DNA of 64,000 nt from Davidsoniella eucalypti. Lineage: Eukaryota; Ascomycota; Sordariomycetes; Microascales; Ceratocystidaceae. Below are positions 11,111 to 23,274 of this stretch, in pieces; within the stretch, counting starts at the first letter, position 1, and every line of letters begins with the position of its first letter. Position numbers and translations under genes: made by a program. The stretch is from NCBI GenBank assembly GCA_004009845.1, contig RMBW01000006.1, forward strand, positions 62,001-126,000, in the 5' to 3' direction. The notes under the pieces were generated by a model that saw only the letters and a program-made list of their open reading frames with translations, searched no databases and was not told the origin of the DNA.

Positions 11111-14100
11111 TTAGTTTGCAGTACTGCCAATTTTGTTGAGACCCTTAAGAGAGCCCAGGCTGAGTGCTAGGCCTTGAGATCTGCTACGTATGCGAACGAA
11201 GCCTGTAATGGGTCCATTCTCACCTTTCTGTTCGATGCTCAAATTGGCTAATGCGTCCTCGCCTATATGATGAATGATTGTTAGTGATTATGTTCAGTTT
11301 AACATTATGTCACCATATTTCTAGTAGTAAAGATTAACTTACCAAACACACTGCGGGCGTATAGGTTGGCACTGAGGAACTGGCAGTCACCCTTCAGACT
11401 AGCCTCGGGAGTCAAGCAGTTCATGTTAGTGCAAGCCATGAGCTGTGTTAAGAAATCGCGAAGACTCTTGGCCTTGGAGTTGATGTTGATCTTGTTTTCC
11501 CATTCGAATTCGGTCCACATGGTACGGAACTGAGTTTCGGTGCAAGTGGCAGGTTGAATGTAATCCATGATATCAACATGAACGTCATTCAGAATTACAA
11601 CATTAGTATCGGTAGAGTGGGCGCCATCATACACGACATTGCCAAAGATGACACCGGTGTCGGTTGATGAGACCTTAATAGTACATTGGACATTGTGGAA
11701 ATCATGAGGACCGAGGTTTTGGGTTGTTGGACGCTCAACAACCTTGAGATCACCAAGAGTAGCAAACTCCACAGACAGGTTCTGAAGGGTCTCTGTGGTT
11801 TGGTTGACCAAGAGCACATCCAGAACGATATCGAATTGGTGAACTTTGACGTAAGCCTCGGCATACACTGGATCAGAGAACCCAGTCAATTGGACAACAC
11901 GGCTGAGCTTAGATGACAGATCCTCGGCAGCAGAGTCGCCACCAGTGGCACGCTCCATGTCAGCGTTCATCTCGTCAGCTCCATCTGTGTTGTTCTTCTT
12001 GGCAAGTTGGCGGATTTGAACAACATCGTCAACCTGGATTGCTGACTTGGCTTTCTTAACCGCCTCCTTAGCCTTCCGCTTCTTCTCCTCGGCCACAACC
12101 ATGGCCCGGAAAGCCTTGCGGGTATCGTCAAGGAAGACAGTCTCAAGTTCCTTGTGCTTGGTGAATTCGGCCAGAGACCGCACACAGGTCATGATACGGT
12201 CGACAGCATCTTCGTCGATGGGCTGCTTAGCGAAGTGGGATTGACCAACACGAATAATAGAGATCATGATTAGCATAGCTTCGGCGCGTAGAGCGTTGGT
12301 GCGAGCTTCGTCCGTCGACAAATCCTTGTGTCGCATAACTAATTTGACAAGAGTTGAGGCCAGAACTGTGGCCAAGTAGTAATCACCATCAAGAATGAGT
12401 TGGCGCAGAGGAGGTTTCGATGCAGCCTTGACCGCCTCAAGCTTAGCAGCAGCAGAAGATTGGCTAGTGAGTGCGGTCTCAGTAGCATAGGTACCATCAG
12501 CCAAGACACGTCTGGAGTTTGAGGAAGCCGTCTTTCCATTTGGATGCTCTTCCTCAGCCTTGGGCTCTTCGCCGTCATCCTGGGCATCGAGTAACCGCTG
12601 TTCTGAAGCCACAATGGGGATTTCACCGAGACTAGCACGTATCCGCTTCCAGGCATCGCGTATGTCCTTTTCTTCCAGAGCATACTCTCCGACAACCCAT
12701 AAGATACCTCTGTACACCTTGCCGGCGCGAACCTCGCCAAGAGTAGAAGTAAGGCGGTGAACAATGGAAGCACGTAGCTCAGGGAACTTCTCAACAACCT
12801 CCTTAGCGAAGTTAATGACATCAACAGCTGAGGCATTGTTGAAGTCGGCGATGAAGTCCATGAGAAGATCGACGACACTGGCAGCAACTTCAGAGAACTT
12901 AATGGCGCACTGATGTATCGAATGAATGAGAAGCTGGCGATATTCCGAGTTCTTTTCGAATTCTTGATCGACCGTCTTTGCAAGTTCCTTCTTCAATAGT
13001 AGAATAACTTCTTGAACGTTCTTGCTTGAAACCATCTCCATGGCAATGGTGAGCGCCTTGCGACGAACATCAATATCGGGACTAGAGAGCGCGCGGAGAA
13101 TCTCCATGGTGAGATCATCTAGAACGCCCTCATTCTTCTGGCGAAGCTGGTCGACCTTATCAAGAACAATAAGCTTCACATTATTGTCGGGTTCCTTGAT
13201 GCTCAATTCGATGAACTTGCTGGCAGCGGCCTTGACGGCCACAGGGTTGTTGGTAAGAGCAGTCAGCGATGACGCAGCCTCGTAAACAACAGTCGAGGCG
13301 CCAGCTTCTAGGAGGTCGAAGATGAGACGCAGATACCGAGCTTTGTTCTGGGAGTTCTGGACGGCATCCTTGCGAATAAACTCGAGCTCGACAAGCTGTA
13401 GCAGCTCTTCAGCATTGACGATTCCCTCGAAGATAGAACTCAGGTATTGGAGCGCAGCATCATGGCTGATGTTACTGAGGGCAGAAAAGGCATTGCGTTT
13501 GCAGGTAGAATCGGTCTCGGTCTCGAGGAAGGTTGCAATAAGTTCAGGAGCATCGGGAATCAGGAATTCGGAATGCTGGTAGATGGAGGCGATAGCAAAC
13601 ACGGCGTTCTTGCGGACATAGGCGTGGCGGTGCTCAAGGCATGATCTAGCGGATGATAGAAGAGGCTCAATGAGTTCGGCCTCGTGAAGCTTGCAAAGGA
13701 ACCGCAGTGTGTTTCCACGGATGTACTCGTTAGGGTGCTGGAGATCGTTACGAATGCCGTTACTATAAGAAAACAAGGGAAAAGACAACTGTGGTTAGCA
13801 TGGGTAGGAAAAAAAGTCAATCGTTCTATGGCGGAAACGGTATATGTATCTTTTGACAGCAATTGTATCTCATTGACAGATCACAGACTAAAAAGGAAAC
13901 ATACCACACAAGAATCATTTCTTGCTTCAGTTTGCCAGCAGCATCAAGCTTAGGACATATTTCATAGTAGAAGTACAGGAGCTTCTTCAGCGGCTTGTAC
14001 TTGCTGGGCATGACAAAGCGGATGATATGCATCAAAAGAGACGGCATGGAGTCGCCATTGAGCATGATAGTCAAGATATGCTTCATGGTATCAACTTTAG

Positions 14101-14209
14101 ACTCATCAGTGCCCTTCTCTAGCTGCATGCGAAGATCAGAGAGCGTCGGCACGTCGGCCGCATTGTCCTGGTGGACCAGACTGTAGGCATTCTCCAGGAA
14201 TAGAGCCAT
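11111..14209 (-). CDS. SEC26: coatomer subunit beta (beta-COP)
   Basis: Three exons: 14209-13905, 13762-11343 and 11262-11111. They join to 958 residues, the normal beta-COP length. Residues 1-500 are the adaptin-like HEAT/armadillo solenoid (PSLLMHIIRFVMPSKYKPLK, NGIRNDLQHPNEYIRGNTLR, HRHAYVRKNAVFAI, SPDIDVRRKALTIAMEMVSS). A Lys/Asp-rich linker lies around 580-640. The C-terminal appendage (VEFATLGDLKVVERPT, LNDVHVDIMDYIQPATCTE, FRTMWTEFEWENKININS) ends LSLGSLKGLNKIGSTAN. It is a core of the heptameric COPI coat that buds Golgi-to-ER vesicles and binds Arf1 and dilysine cargo. The divergent neighbour is the IZH gene, with an E-box between them. The first intron interrupts the codon for Cys in EMILVCNGIRND. 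Confidence 0.96.
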
Positions 14210-15334
14210 GGTTTGTAGCTGGTATCGAGGGCTGGTGTATCGAGGTGTTGACGGATAGAGTTGATAGACCGCGGTCCAATGTTTGGCGGTGATTCGTGAG
14301 GGACAATCCCAGTAGTGGCGAGAGATTGATAGCCAAAGGCAATTAGTAGCACAAAAGCGGTGATATCTATGTCTAGTTGTCGCGACGTATTCGCAAGCAG
14401 AAGCAGGGGGGCAGTGATGGATTTACACTGTTCTAGCAGTCGGCCACAGGAATTGATCGAGGCAGTAAAAAGTACAAATTGGGTGGCGGTAGCAACTAAG
14501 CTGGTCGTATTAATGCAATTGGAAACTTCAAAGAGGTAGAGACACCTAAGGCAGATCGCGAGGTTAGACCAAGTCTCCTTTCCAGACCAAATGGCCAAAT
14601 GGGATAGGTTGTATAGAGCTAAGCTCAAACAATCCAACGTAGAATTAGCCAACTGAACTATGGGTCTGACTTACGACTTTTGACTTGGGCTTAGCTGTAC
14701 AAAAAACACAGCTTCGCGAATGAGCTTGTAAAGCAGATGTCTCGTTGAATTGGTTCTATTGTTGTGGCTTAATGGTAGCTCAATTGCAGTTTGAACCCGA
14801 TAGCAACGCAGTGGCTTATTTGACACAAAACCAGATGCAATTCGGTGAGAGAAACAAACGGATAAGCAACTGTCTCGCCGTAGAGAAAATAAAATGCCGT
14901 TAGAGGGCCCTGCGCATACAACTAGCATTAACACAAATGAGTTGCAGACCCGGCTGCTAAATCCCACCCTACAGATATGTACATAATGCTTGTCCCTCCC
15001 GATCTCAAGCTAGGTGGCCGTAACTGAGGTGGGGTTCGTATCACGTGACAGCAGTACCTGTAGGTTTGGGCTGTCATATAACCCTAAGAATGGGACTTGT
15101 TGATTCTCGGAGCATTGTAAACCCTGTTTGACTTCTTGCTACGGAATAACACTTACTAACGCTTTGTTGGGATACTACACTTTCTCAACCAAGTTATAGC
15201 TATGTACTTAAGTCAAGTGTCTGCACCCAAACTCAATTTCTAGGTTCGACTCGTTTACACAACTTCTCTTTTGCTCTCTTTGTCTTTCTAGTCAACATCC
15301 CTAAAAAAAACAGCTGCTTCTTGCCAAATTGGCT
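14210..15334. promoter_or_regulatory. divergent promoter region SEC26 / IZH
   Basis: 1.1 kb between the two start codons. A TCACGTGA E-box is at 15041-15048, and a pyrimidine-rich track lies just before the IZH start. Open frames on the minus strand (14119-14967) carry no family signal. Confidence 0.5.
15041..15048. promoter_or_regulatory. TCACGTGA E-box palindrome
   Basis: Same 8-bp palindrome as at 7226-7233. It lies 287 bp upstream of the IZH start codon and about 830 bp from the SEC26 start. Binding by a bHLH factor is inferred. Confidence 0.4.
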
Positions 15335-16429
15335 ATGTCACGGAATCGGCTGTACAAAGCTGTTCCAACTGAACCAGCTGAATCGATTCATCATGATTCT
15401 CAAGTTACTGGACACAGCTCTACGCCTAGCATATCAAAGCTCTTGATGTGGGATGAGCTTCCTGAGTGGCGCAAAGACAACCATTACATACACTCTGGCT
15501 ATAGAGCCACGAGCAATTCAGCCCGCTCAAGCTTATGCAGTGTAAAGCATATACATAACGAAACCGTGAATATATGGTCACATCTTCTCGGCGCCGCGGT
15601 ATTTATCATATGTGCCATATACATGTATCTAGTTCTGGTACCAAGATATCCCTCTGCGGACCCTTCGGACATCCTTGTATTCGGTACATTTCTACTTGGA
15701 GGAATCTTGTGTCTGGGAATGAGTGCTACCTACCATTGTCTAAGTAACCACTCAATCCATGTTGCTAAATGGGGCAACAAATTGGACTATACAGGAATCG
15801 TTTGTCTTATCGTTGGCAGCTACGTACCGGCGTTATACTATGGATTTTTTTGTAATTCAGACCTGCGCAACACATATACTGTAGTAGTAAGAATTTCCAT
15901 TTACACCCCTAATTACTGAGCTTGAACCTGTAACTCATCTGCTTAATGATAGATCACGATGCTGGGAATCGGATGTATTGTTGTCTCCTGGGTTGATCGC
16001 TTTCGAACACCAGCATGGCGGCCGTACCGCGCCACGATGTTTGTTGCCTTGGGCACATTTGGCATAGTTCCGATTCTTCAAGGTCTTCGGATATACGGTT
16101 GGGAATATCTAACACGCACTATGTCTCTGGATCTTGTAATATTGCACGGGCTACTCTACGTGACAGGTGCTGTGATATATGTGGTAAGTATTTATCAAAC
16201 CCCGGCGATACGTTCATAGCTTTGGGCTAGTATATCTAGGAACTAACTATCCAACTAATTTCCATAGGCTAGATGGCCAGAGAGGACTCGGCCCGGTCAC
16301 TATGATATATTCGGCAGTTCTCACCAGATATTCCACGGATTTGTTTTATTAGCTGCCTTAACGCATTTATATGCAATGGCTCAGGCATTTGATCACCACC
16401 ACACTGTATTTGATAGAAAGTGCCACTGA
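15335..16429 (+). CDS. PAQR / hemolysin-III family seven-TM protein (IZH-like)
   Basis: Three exons, 15335-15886, 15953-16183 and 16268-16429, join to 314 residues. After a hydrophilic N-terminus come the family signatures HIHNETVNIWSHLLGA, SATYHCLSNHS and, near the end, SSHQIFHGFVLLAALTHLYA. The three zinc-binding histidines of the PAQR catalytic site are all present. Seven hydrophobic segments can be counted, with the N-terminus predicted cytosolic as in adiponectin receptors. Yeast IZH proteins affect zinc and sterol metabolism, and relatives have ceramidase activity. The upstream TTG at 15329 is not needed; the ATG at 15335 is the first. Its stop is only 47 bp from that of the convergent TFIIIC gene, so the transcripts probably overlap. 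Confidence 0.9.
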
Positions 16430-16476
16430 AAAACTACATGTACCGTACAGAGACTTGTACCTTCAATAAAAGATTG

Positions 16477-18641
16477 TTACTCTTTGATACTCAAGTCCAT
16501 AACCTTCAGAAGACCCGACGCTGTCGCCATTACAGCCCATCCACCATTCTCAGGAGCCGGGTTCCATGATAAAGCTGCGATTCTTGTTTCCTTTTCGTGA
16601 TTGATAGCCCGCGCAGGGTCAAGAATACGGAATGGCTGTGGTTTATCACCCTCAGCTTGCTCCTGATCACTACCTGACGGATTATCGTCTCGTTTGAGTT
16701 CATCTTTACGCTCATTCAACTCCTGTATATCACAAGAAATGAGTCGACTGGCTCCTCGTACAGCATTACGCTCCTCTGCTGAGATGCTAGCTGGGAAGCA
16801 CTTCGTCGGTCTGAATTCATGTTGAATGATTTTGCGCTTGAGTGGCTTTTCTGACCGTGCTGCAAATATCTTCTTCATACTGTTAGTGCACCATACGGAG
16901 CCATCTTTAAGACCGACGAGTATGAAGGGATGTGAATAGCCCGCAGCAAATGACACTACGGCACTGTTAGCCGATAACACAGCGGGGCCGTGAGGGAAGT
17001 AACGACAGTGCATGAAACTGACGGCGGCGTCAAGAGGGCTACTCGATGGATGGTTGATGAAGAACCCCTGCAAGTCGTCATGCCACTGTAAAGCAGTGCT
17101 TTGCATGGCAATACTAGGCAGAGCCCAAGATGTTGTCTCATAGCTAGGTGCCAAAAAGTCTACGAGGGTGGGGAGTCCAGCAACGGGGACTGACACTGTT
17201 AGATACGGCCGTGAGGGATAGCCGGTTGCGATATCGACTACATGTGAATGATGAGTGGCATGGCGTGTTAACAGCACTCGAGGTGCTATAGACCACAGAC
17301 ATACACTCCCATCGGAATGTCCAGTCACTATACGGTTAAATCCAGTCCAGGCGAAGCAAGTGACTTTGGCGTGTTCTTCGTCATCCAGGCAAATTGTTGC
17401 GATGCGAGTACATTTTGCTATTTGATACAATGTAAGCACGTTTACCAGAGAATGTAAAGCTGAGTTGGTTGGGTAGGAGTTTGCTTACTTGAATAGCCTT
17501 CAGTTTCGTCTACATTGATAACGTGTACTTGTCCACTTGTGGAAAGCACTCCTAGCATACCTAGGCCGATATCCTGAGCTTCAGGGCACCACTCGGCACG
17601 TCGCGAGAACCCCCATGGGAACACCATTTTTCTAACGACAGGTGGCTGGGATATATCGTCTTTTTGTAGCCCAGAAAAGGTCAACAGTTGTACCACGCCG
17701 TCACTAGCACCACTGGTCCCTTCCTTTTTGTTTTCAGTGAGCGGGACCATGCAAATCGCCAAAGTCTGCCGTTCAAAAATGACTTTTGGCGTCCAACTGA
17801 GGCCGAGGACCAAGCCATCAAGGTTAATAAGCCAGCCGGGATGTTCTCGACAGTCCGAACTAGATGACGGAATTACTTGCTGAACGTGGCCACGCTGCAT
17901 GCGACATTCGACACCATTTGCTATGACAGTGATTTCCTTGCCATAACAGGGAGATTCTGGATTTGGACCGCAGTCGTTCAAGACTTCACATTGTGAAATG
18001 AATTCTTGCGACTGTTGCCACTTTCCAAGACGTTCTACCTGTTGAGCATGGAAATCGCTGGGATGCCAAATGGGCTTGTAGTCGGCGTTGATTACTGGAG
18101 CTTCGTCATACTGATACCAATGATTAATCAGACCGGCGGCAATCTTGATGTCTGAAGAAGCAGGGCCATAGAATCTTTCTAGTACAAACCCAATGCGCCG
18201 CCGTAATCGAAGAGGGCCATGATAGCTTCTATTGGTGAGCTGGGATGGATATGGCTCAATGGCATTTGGATCAAACCGTTCGGAATCAGCTGAGCTATTT
18301 TTGAGACCACCACCTGCATCTGACGTCGGCCTTTGCGGCTTCGGCTTGCGCTTTGCGGGAGTGGGAGTCTTTCTTTTGACGGGCGTGATTATGGTCCGTT
18401 TGGCCTTTGGCGTGGGGGTTGCTGGCACAGAGTTGGCCTTTTTCCGTGAATTAGTCGGCCGAGGTACCGCTTTAACGGGCTCTTCATCAGAGAAGTCATC
18501 GCCTGTGCCATCTGAGTTCTCAGAATCATCAGATGGTTCTTCGTATACGTCGCTAAGGTCATCGTCGGATGATTGTTGTACTGGGACCACGGGACGTCTT
18601 GCAGTAGAACGCCTTGGGCGCGAAGCAGCTATAGAAGACAT
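16477..18641 (-). CDS. TFC6: WD40 protein, probable TFIIIC subunit (Tfc6/Sfc6-like)
   Basis: Two exons, 18641-17489 and 17417-16477, join to 697 residues (join TKCTRIATICLDDEEH). Residues 1-125 are Ser/acidic, then basic with proline-rich AT-hook-like repeats (TPVKRKTPTPAKRKPKPQRP). From about 150 onward there is a WD40-type propeller (IGFVLERFYG, GLVLGLSWTPKV, RAEWCPEAQDIGLGMLGVLS, VTCFAWTGFNRIVTGHSDGS, FILVGLKDGSVWCTNS). It ends RIAALSWNPAPENGGWAVMA then TASGLLKVMDLS, as in Tfc6 proteins. In the family it belongs to the tauB module that binds the tRNA B-box and recruits TFIIIB. WD40 assignment is firm; the exact subunit rests on overall layout, so another nuclear WD40 protein is possible. 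Confidence 0.72.
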
Positions 18642-19003
18642 ACTAGAATGTCTTTTTCCTTTATTAAGGGCGTTATACCCGCATGGAAATGGCTTGCAAA
18701 TTGTTCATCTAAGAAGAATATAAGATAGTTTGTTGCTATTCAGTCAAGGATTAATTTGCGCCGCTTACGTAATACATTTTTCCGCCTAGCAGATGAAATG
18801 ACGTATGAAATTGAACCTCCATCGACGACTTTGATAGCTCACTCTGTACCTTTGCTGCATTTTTGGCCAAGTTTTCTATATATCTTCGTCTTGCATTTAT
18901 TTGTGTTATCTATTTGTCTACATATGTATATGTATATACTCCTGTTGGCCACACCACTATCAGTACATACAATTGACCGCCTCAAGTCCTACCCCCAACA
19001 ATC

Positions 19004-20201
19004 ATGGCTACTCTACCTATGACAGAACCGAATCTTCTGAGCCCTCACTCTCCCGTGCGCTCTCCACGTGTTTCGGAATCTACCCGTCCAACTGACTTTT
19101 CATTCCTTCTACGCGGCGACATATACCATTCGCTGAATACACTAGCAATACCGCCCCCCTTCAAAAACAGCCAGAAGCAACCACACCAGGATACACCAAT
19201 TTCCGAGCTTCTAGCACATGGCCACTTTCGGCAAGCTGCGTCTGCCGCAGCTGAAGAGTTGACCTCTGGAGCGATCGATCCTACAAACCACATCCGCATA
19301 TTCGAGCTTATCTACATACGCTTGGTGTGTCTCGTATTAGTAGATGCAGAGAGCATAGCAGCACAAGAGGCCAAGGCCCTCGAGGACCTCAATAATAGTA
19401 CTATATATGTTGACGAAGATACAGTCACGCATCTAGCACCATGGGATCTACGTCTTCTCAATGTCAAGTTACAAGCTGTCGGCTTTGGCGATCTACGGCG
19501 CGCTATTATGAGCTATTACGACATGGTTCGAGAGGCTCGCATGAATGTCATGTCGTCTAGGAGCTCAGAAGAGCGCGCGCTTTGGACAGCTCGTCTACGA
19601 CAAGTTGGAACCCGTGTAGCGTGGACACTTGTCGACTTAGACGACACCACTGGCGCGATAGCTCATATGCAGTCTCTTCCTCCAGCAGAAGATAATGCCA
19701 ACACTCTAGCAGAAGCAATGCTTTGGTTGAATGTAGGAGACGTAGATGCAGCCCGTGAGGTTATATCCATCATCAGCGAAGGCCAGGAAAAGGCAATCAT
19801 CGAAGCGTTACTTGACATGGCAGAAGGAAGATTCGAGACAGCATTGGAAGGTTTCTCAGGTGTCAAAGAAGTTATCGACAAGCCAAGTGAGATTGTTGAA
19901 GTCAACCGAGCGGTGTGCCTACTTTATATCGGTAAAATGGACGAGGTTAGTATCAAAATCAATCAGTATGTATGACTTATGAGAACATGATGTGCTAACA
20001 TTGTCTTAGGCAAGCCAAATACTTGAATCACTTGTCGATGACGGGTTTGCTTCTCGTACGATGCTTCTTAATCTTTCTACCATATACGAGATCTGTACAG
20101 ATAAAAATCGTGGTCTTAAAACATCTTTATCAGCCCGAGTTGCAAGCCGTGAGCCCGCTGAGGATGGCTGGGAGCGAATGAACACAGATTTCAAGCTCTA
20201 G
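19004..20201 (+). CDS. TRAPPC12-like TPR protein, TRAPP tethering complex
   Basis: Two exons, 19004-19945 and 20010-20201, join to 377 residues. The N-terminal 60 residues are Ser/Pro-rich. Helical TPR-type repeats follow from about 65 to the end (ISELLAHGHFRQAASAAAEE, HLAPWDLRLLNVKLQAVGF, VDAAREVISIISEG, EVNRAVCLLYIGKMDEASQI). The C-terminal block LLNLSTIYEICTDKNRGLK and final NTDFKL match the TRAPPC12/TTC15 pattern (NL-TMYEL--...). In the family it is a subunit of metazoan/filamentous-fungal TRAPPIII and TRAPPII-like complexes that act as Rab1 exchange factors at the ER-Golgi boundary. An alternative, epsilon-COP, was considered and fits less well. It diverges from the TFIIIC gene across a 362-bp promoter. 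Confidence 0.78.
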
Positions 20202-21683
20202 TCATCTACTCTTGTCTTCTTCATAGCATAATATTTCGTATATTCTAGTCATGTCAGATAGTTCTAGGTCTCTTCAATACAATTGCTGGCATCATCTATC
20301 ACCCAATATAATATATATTTGTAATTTCGATGCTGTGAATGAATTACAATGAAATCCGAGAATAGCTACATATGTATGTTGTAATAAATAATTGCTACCA
20401 CTTTTGTTAACTTTCAGTATCTGTGTTCGATTGGCTTGGCTATGTAATTATTGTACAGGCACTGTATCATAGGCTACTCCCAGGAATAAGGAGGCTTGAA
20501 AGAGGCTAGAAATTGTATTTTTATAGTGCTGGTCAATCTGCTATCAATCAGTTAATAGGTCGCTAAACAATACCTTCCTTGCTTAAGCAAATAAGACATG
20601 TCACATTGGGATAGAATAGTTGTGATTGGTGCCAAAAGCCATTGCACTAGGGGTAGGATGCACAAATTTACCGACCCCAAGAAAGCTTTATCCGATTTTT
20701 CGAATTTCTTACGCCCGAGAATAACTGCTGTAGGGCATGTTTAGTTTCATTTTCAGCTGTCAATTATCCTCATTTACTACTGTATACTGCCATACCACAG
20801 AGCCACATATTTCATCTTCATATTGGATAACTGAAGTCGGCAATGGATTTTATGATGGATAATATATGTAATGTAAAAAAATTATATGACTAGTTGAAGT
20901 TTAGTTATGCCGATTGATGTTTTTGAGTTCCGGCTTTTTTCCTAAGAGGTTTGTCCCATTAAGTAAAGATGAGTTACGTATAGATAGGAATAAAGTATCT
21001 TTACTATGGTTGTAAATTTCAAGTTCATATATTTACCTCGGAAATGGGTGGATACAGCAAAAACAAAGAGTTAGTATCCCTTGTCTAGCCTTGGAAAATG
21101 AGTTGTCAATCCAAGATAACCGGTTGTCTTTTTTTATCTAAAGACATAACTGGTTGAGAGTGCAAATTTTCATAAATTCGCATACTATATCCGACTTGAT
21201 AACGTAGAGATGAAGGAAACAATGAAATTGTGATAAAAACAGGGTTGATAGAAAAAGAAGAGTAATATAAAGGTAACAAAATCCAGTTCGAAACGCCGTA
21301 AAACTGCCGTTAAAGTGAAAAAATAGTGAAAAGAAAAAAGCCGTGCCGAATGAAACATCAAACTTAAAGATACGATACATATAAATCGAGTTATAGGGTT
21401 CCCCCGAGATTTTTAACCCGATGGGTATAGTTTTGTGGTCGAATATTCAAAGTAATGACCGGCTAGTGTGACAGAAATCGTGACCGAGGCCGGTTGTAGA
21501 AGTATACTACAAAGATAGGGTGGCGATTCCGCGATTGAGCGTGATCACGGCACAGCTGTGACACCATTGTGATTGGTCGAATAAGCCGTCCGTGATCGAG
21601 AGGAATAGCCACAGGTGGCGTTAGATATCCGTTTTTTTGTTGGTAAAAAACATCGGAGTTAAGAATCGCAGATATGTCGTTGT
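20202..21683. other. intergenic between convergent TRAPPC12 and ISU1
   Basis: 1.5 kb, AT-rich. I see no gene, RNA or repeat in it. The 80-aa minus frame at 21138-21380 is low-complexity. Confidence 0.5.
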
Positions 21684-22445
21684 TTAAGCACTTTCGAGGG
21701 TTTTTCCAGTGCCCGCGAGGTTGCTAGGTGGGGGGGCGGCACGCTTGCTCTTGTAGTTCGCAATGGCAGCCTTGATAGCATCCTCGGCTAACATGGAGCA
21801 GTGAACTATAGCGAAAGTAATATATGTCGTCAGTTAGAGAATAGTAGGTAGATGGATGTGTATTTTTGTCTGGTTCAATGCATACGTTTGACAGGTGGTA
21901 GGCAGAGCTCCGAAGCGATATCGATGTTGCGGATCTTGGCAGCATCTTCGACTATTTGATAGTTAGTTTCAGCCTGTTATATATCGAACAGGAATAGCGT
22001 GATGCATACGTCTTTTGCCCTTGACCAACGTAGTGACATAACTGGAGCTGGCGATGGCAGAGCCACAACCGAAGGTCTTGAAACGGGCGTCGATGATAGT
22101 TCCGGTAGCCTCGTCGACTTGAATATCAAGCTTCATGACATCACCACAGGCGGGAGCGCCGACGAGACCAGAGCCGACATTAGGGTCCTTGCGATCGAGA
22201 GAGCCGACGTTGCGAGGGCGGGTGTAGTGGTCGATCAGTACGCGGAAGTTAGTACAAGAGAGCTGACTCAGTGCAGACTAGCTAGGCTCATAGATGGTTG
22301 ATGGGCCAATGGCGGGGCATAGGAAGGCTGGCTACTCATCTTTCTCGTGATAAGAGCGAACTGCGGGTGCAACGATGCGGGGAGCAATAACAGGACGGCT
22401 CAGAGCTGGGCGAGCAGCGCGAATGACGTTACGAATAGGCATCAT
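21684..22445 (-). CDS. ISU1: mitochondrial iron-sulfur cluster scaffold IscU
   Basis: Coding blocks 22445-22341, 22241-22010, 21951-21886 and 21805-21684 sum to 174 residues in frame. The start MMPIRNVIRAARPALSR is a mitochondrial presequence. The body shows PRNVGSLDRKDPNVGSGLVG, the cluster cysteines in APACGDVMK and KTFGCGSAIASSS, and LCLPPVKLHC with the LPPVK chaperone-binding loop. The scaffold receives sulfur from Nfs1-Isd11 and iron in the matrix, and hands [2Fe-2S] to Ssq1-type chaperones. The junction between YHEK and VLIDHY is odd. Conservation requires an intron at about 22242-22340, which contains TACTAAC, but its ends are GATGAGT and TCCGC rather than GT and AG. Either the intron is non-canonical or this spot carries sequence errors. 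The other introns are ordinary. Confidence 0.92.
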
Positions 22446-23274
22446 TTTGAGTGGTTGATGATGAAGTTTGCTAACGCAGGGTTCTTTCTGTGGTTATTTT
22501 CTGATGATCGGTGGGGTTTGGCGTCACTTCGATAAGTCGTCAAAGGTGCTGAGGTTGTACGGAATAGACGAAGTGGTAATTCAATTGAAAAATAAGAAGA
22601 AAAAAGTAACCTCTTACGAGTGAGAAGAAAAAATGATGTAGCTGCCGTCTTGGCACTTTGTCTGGCTGGTATGTGGGGCTTGACTTGACTTGTAGTCATT
22701 GGTCAACAGGGTAGCAGGGTTCTCCAAAAAAAAACCAGTATATTAGTAACTGTAACCATTATTATTCATAGTGAGTTAGTATGTATTGTTGTAAACGTAC
22801 AAGGGAAGGAAAGTTTGAAGTTCGCGCTAAATATCTATGTAGTTTCTACATGTGATCACTATGTTTGTTTACTAAACTATGTATATAAAAACCCCGTGTT
22901 ATACGTATGATGTCGACATCAACAGCGCCAAGAGATTCGTGCACAACCCAAACTATACCAAAGATGACAAGTATTATAAGAGATAGGAAAAGTTTGGGTC
23001 ATTCGCCTGATGTCATATGAAGCCATCTCCTTCACGGTCTGTCATGCCTCTAGCGGCCATTATAGTGCCATATCGTGCATTATGGAAACAACCCTCAAAC
23101 ATATATAGAGTATACTGCCTTTGCTCATATCCAGGGTCGAATAACGAAAGACTGTTTGTTTGGATTGGTAATTCAATACTCTATAAATACCTAAGCAAAG
23201 AAAGGATACATGAAGAAAAAATCTCTAGGTTTCAGGTTTAGTCCACCATACTTGTCGTCTCTAGGCCAAAGATA
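22446..23274. other. intergenic, ISU1 upstream region
   Basis: 829 bp between ISU1 and the 3' end of the RING-CH gene. It should contain the ISU1 promoter. No gene seen. Confidence 0.5.

Noticed and set aside
14761..14812. tRNA-like string with A-box-like TGGCTTAATGG and B-box-like TTTGAACCC
   Set aside because: Only about 50 nt long, no anticodon arm and poor acceptor pairing.
19004..20201. First impression of epsilon-COP (Sec28)
   Set aside because: C-terminal blocks and the long N-terminus fit TRAPPC12 better; only the generic TPR nature agrees with epsilon-COP.
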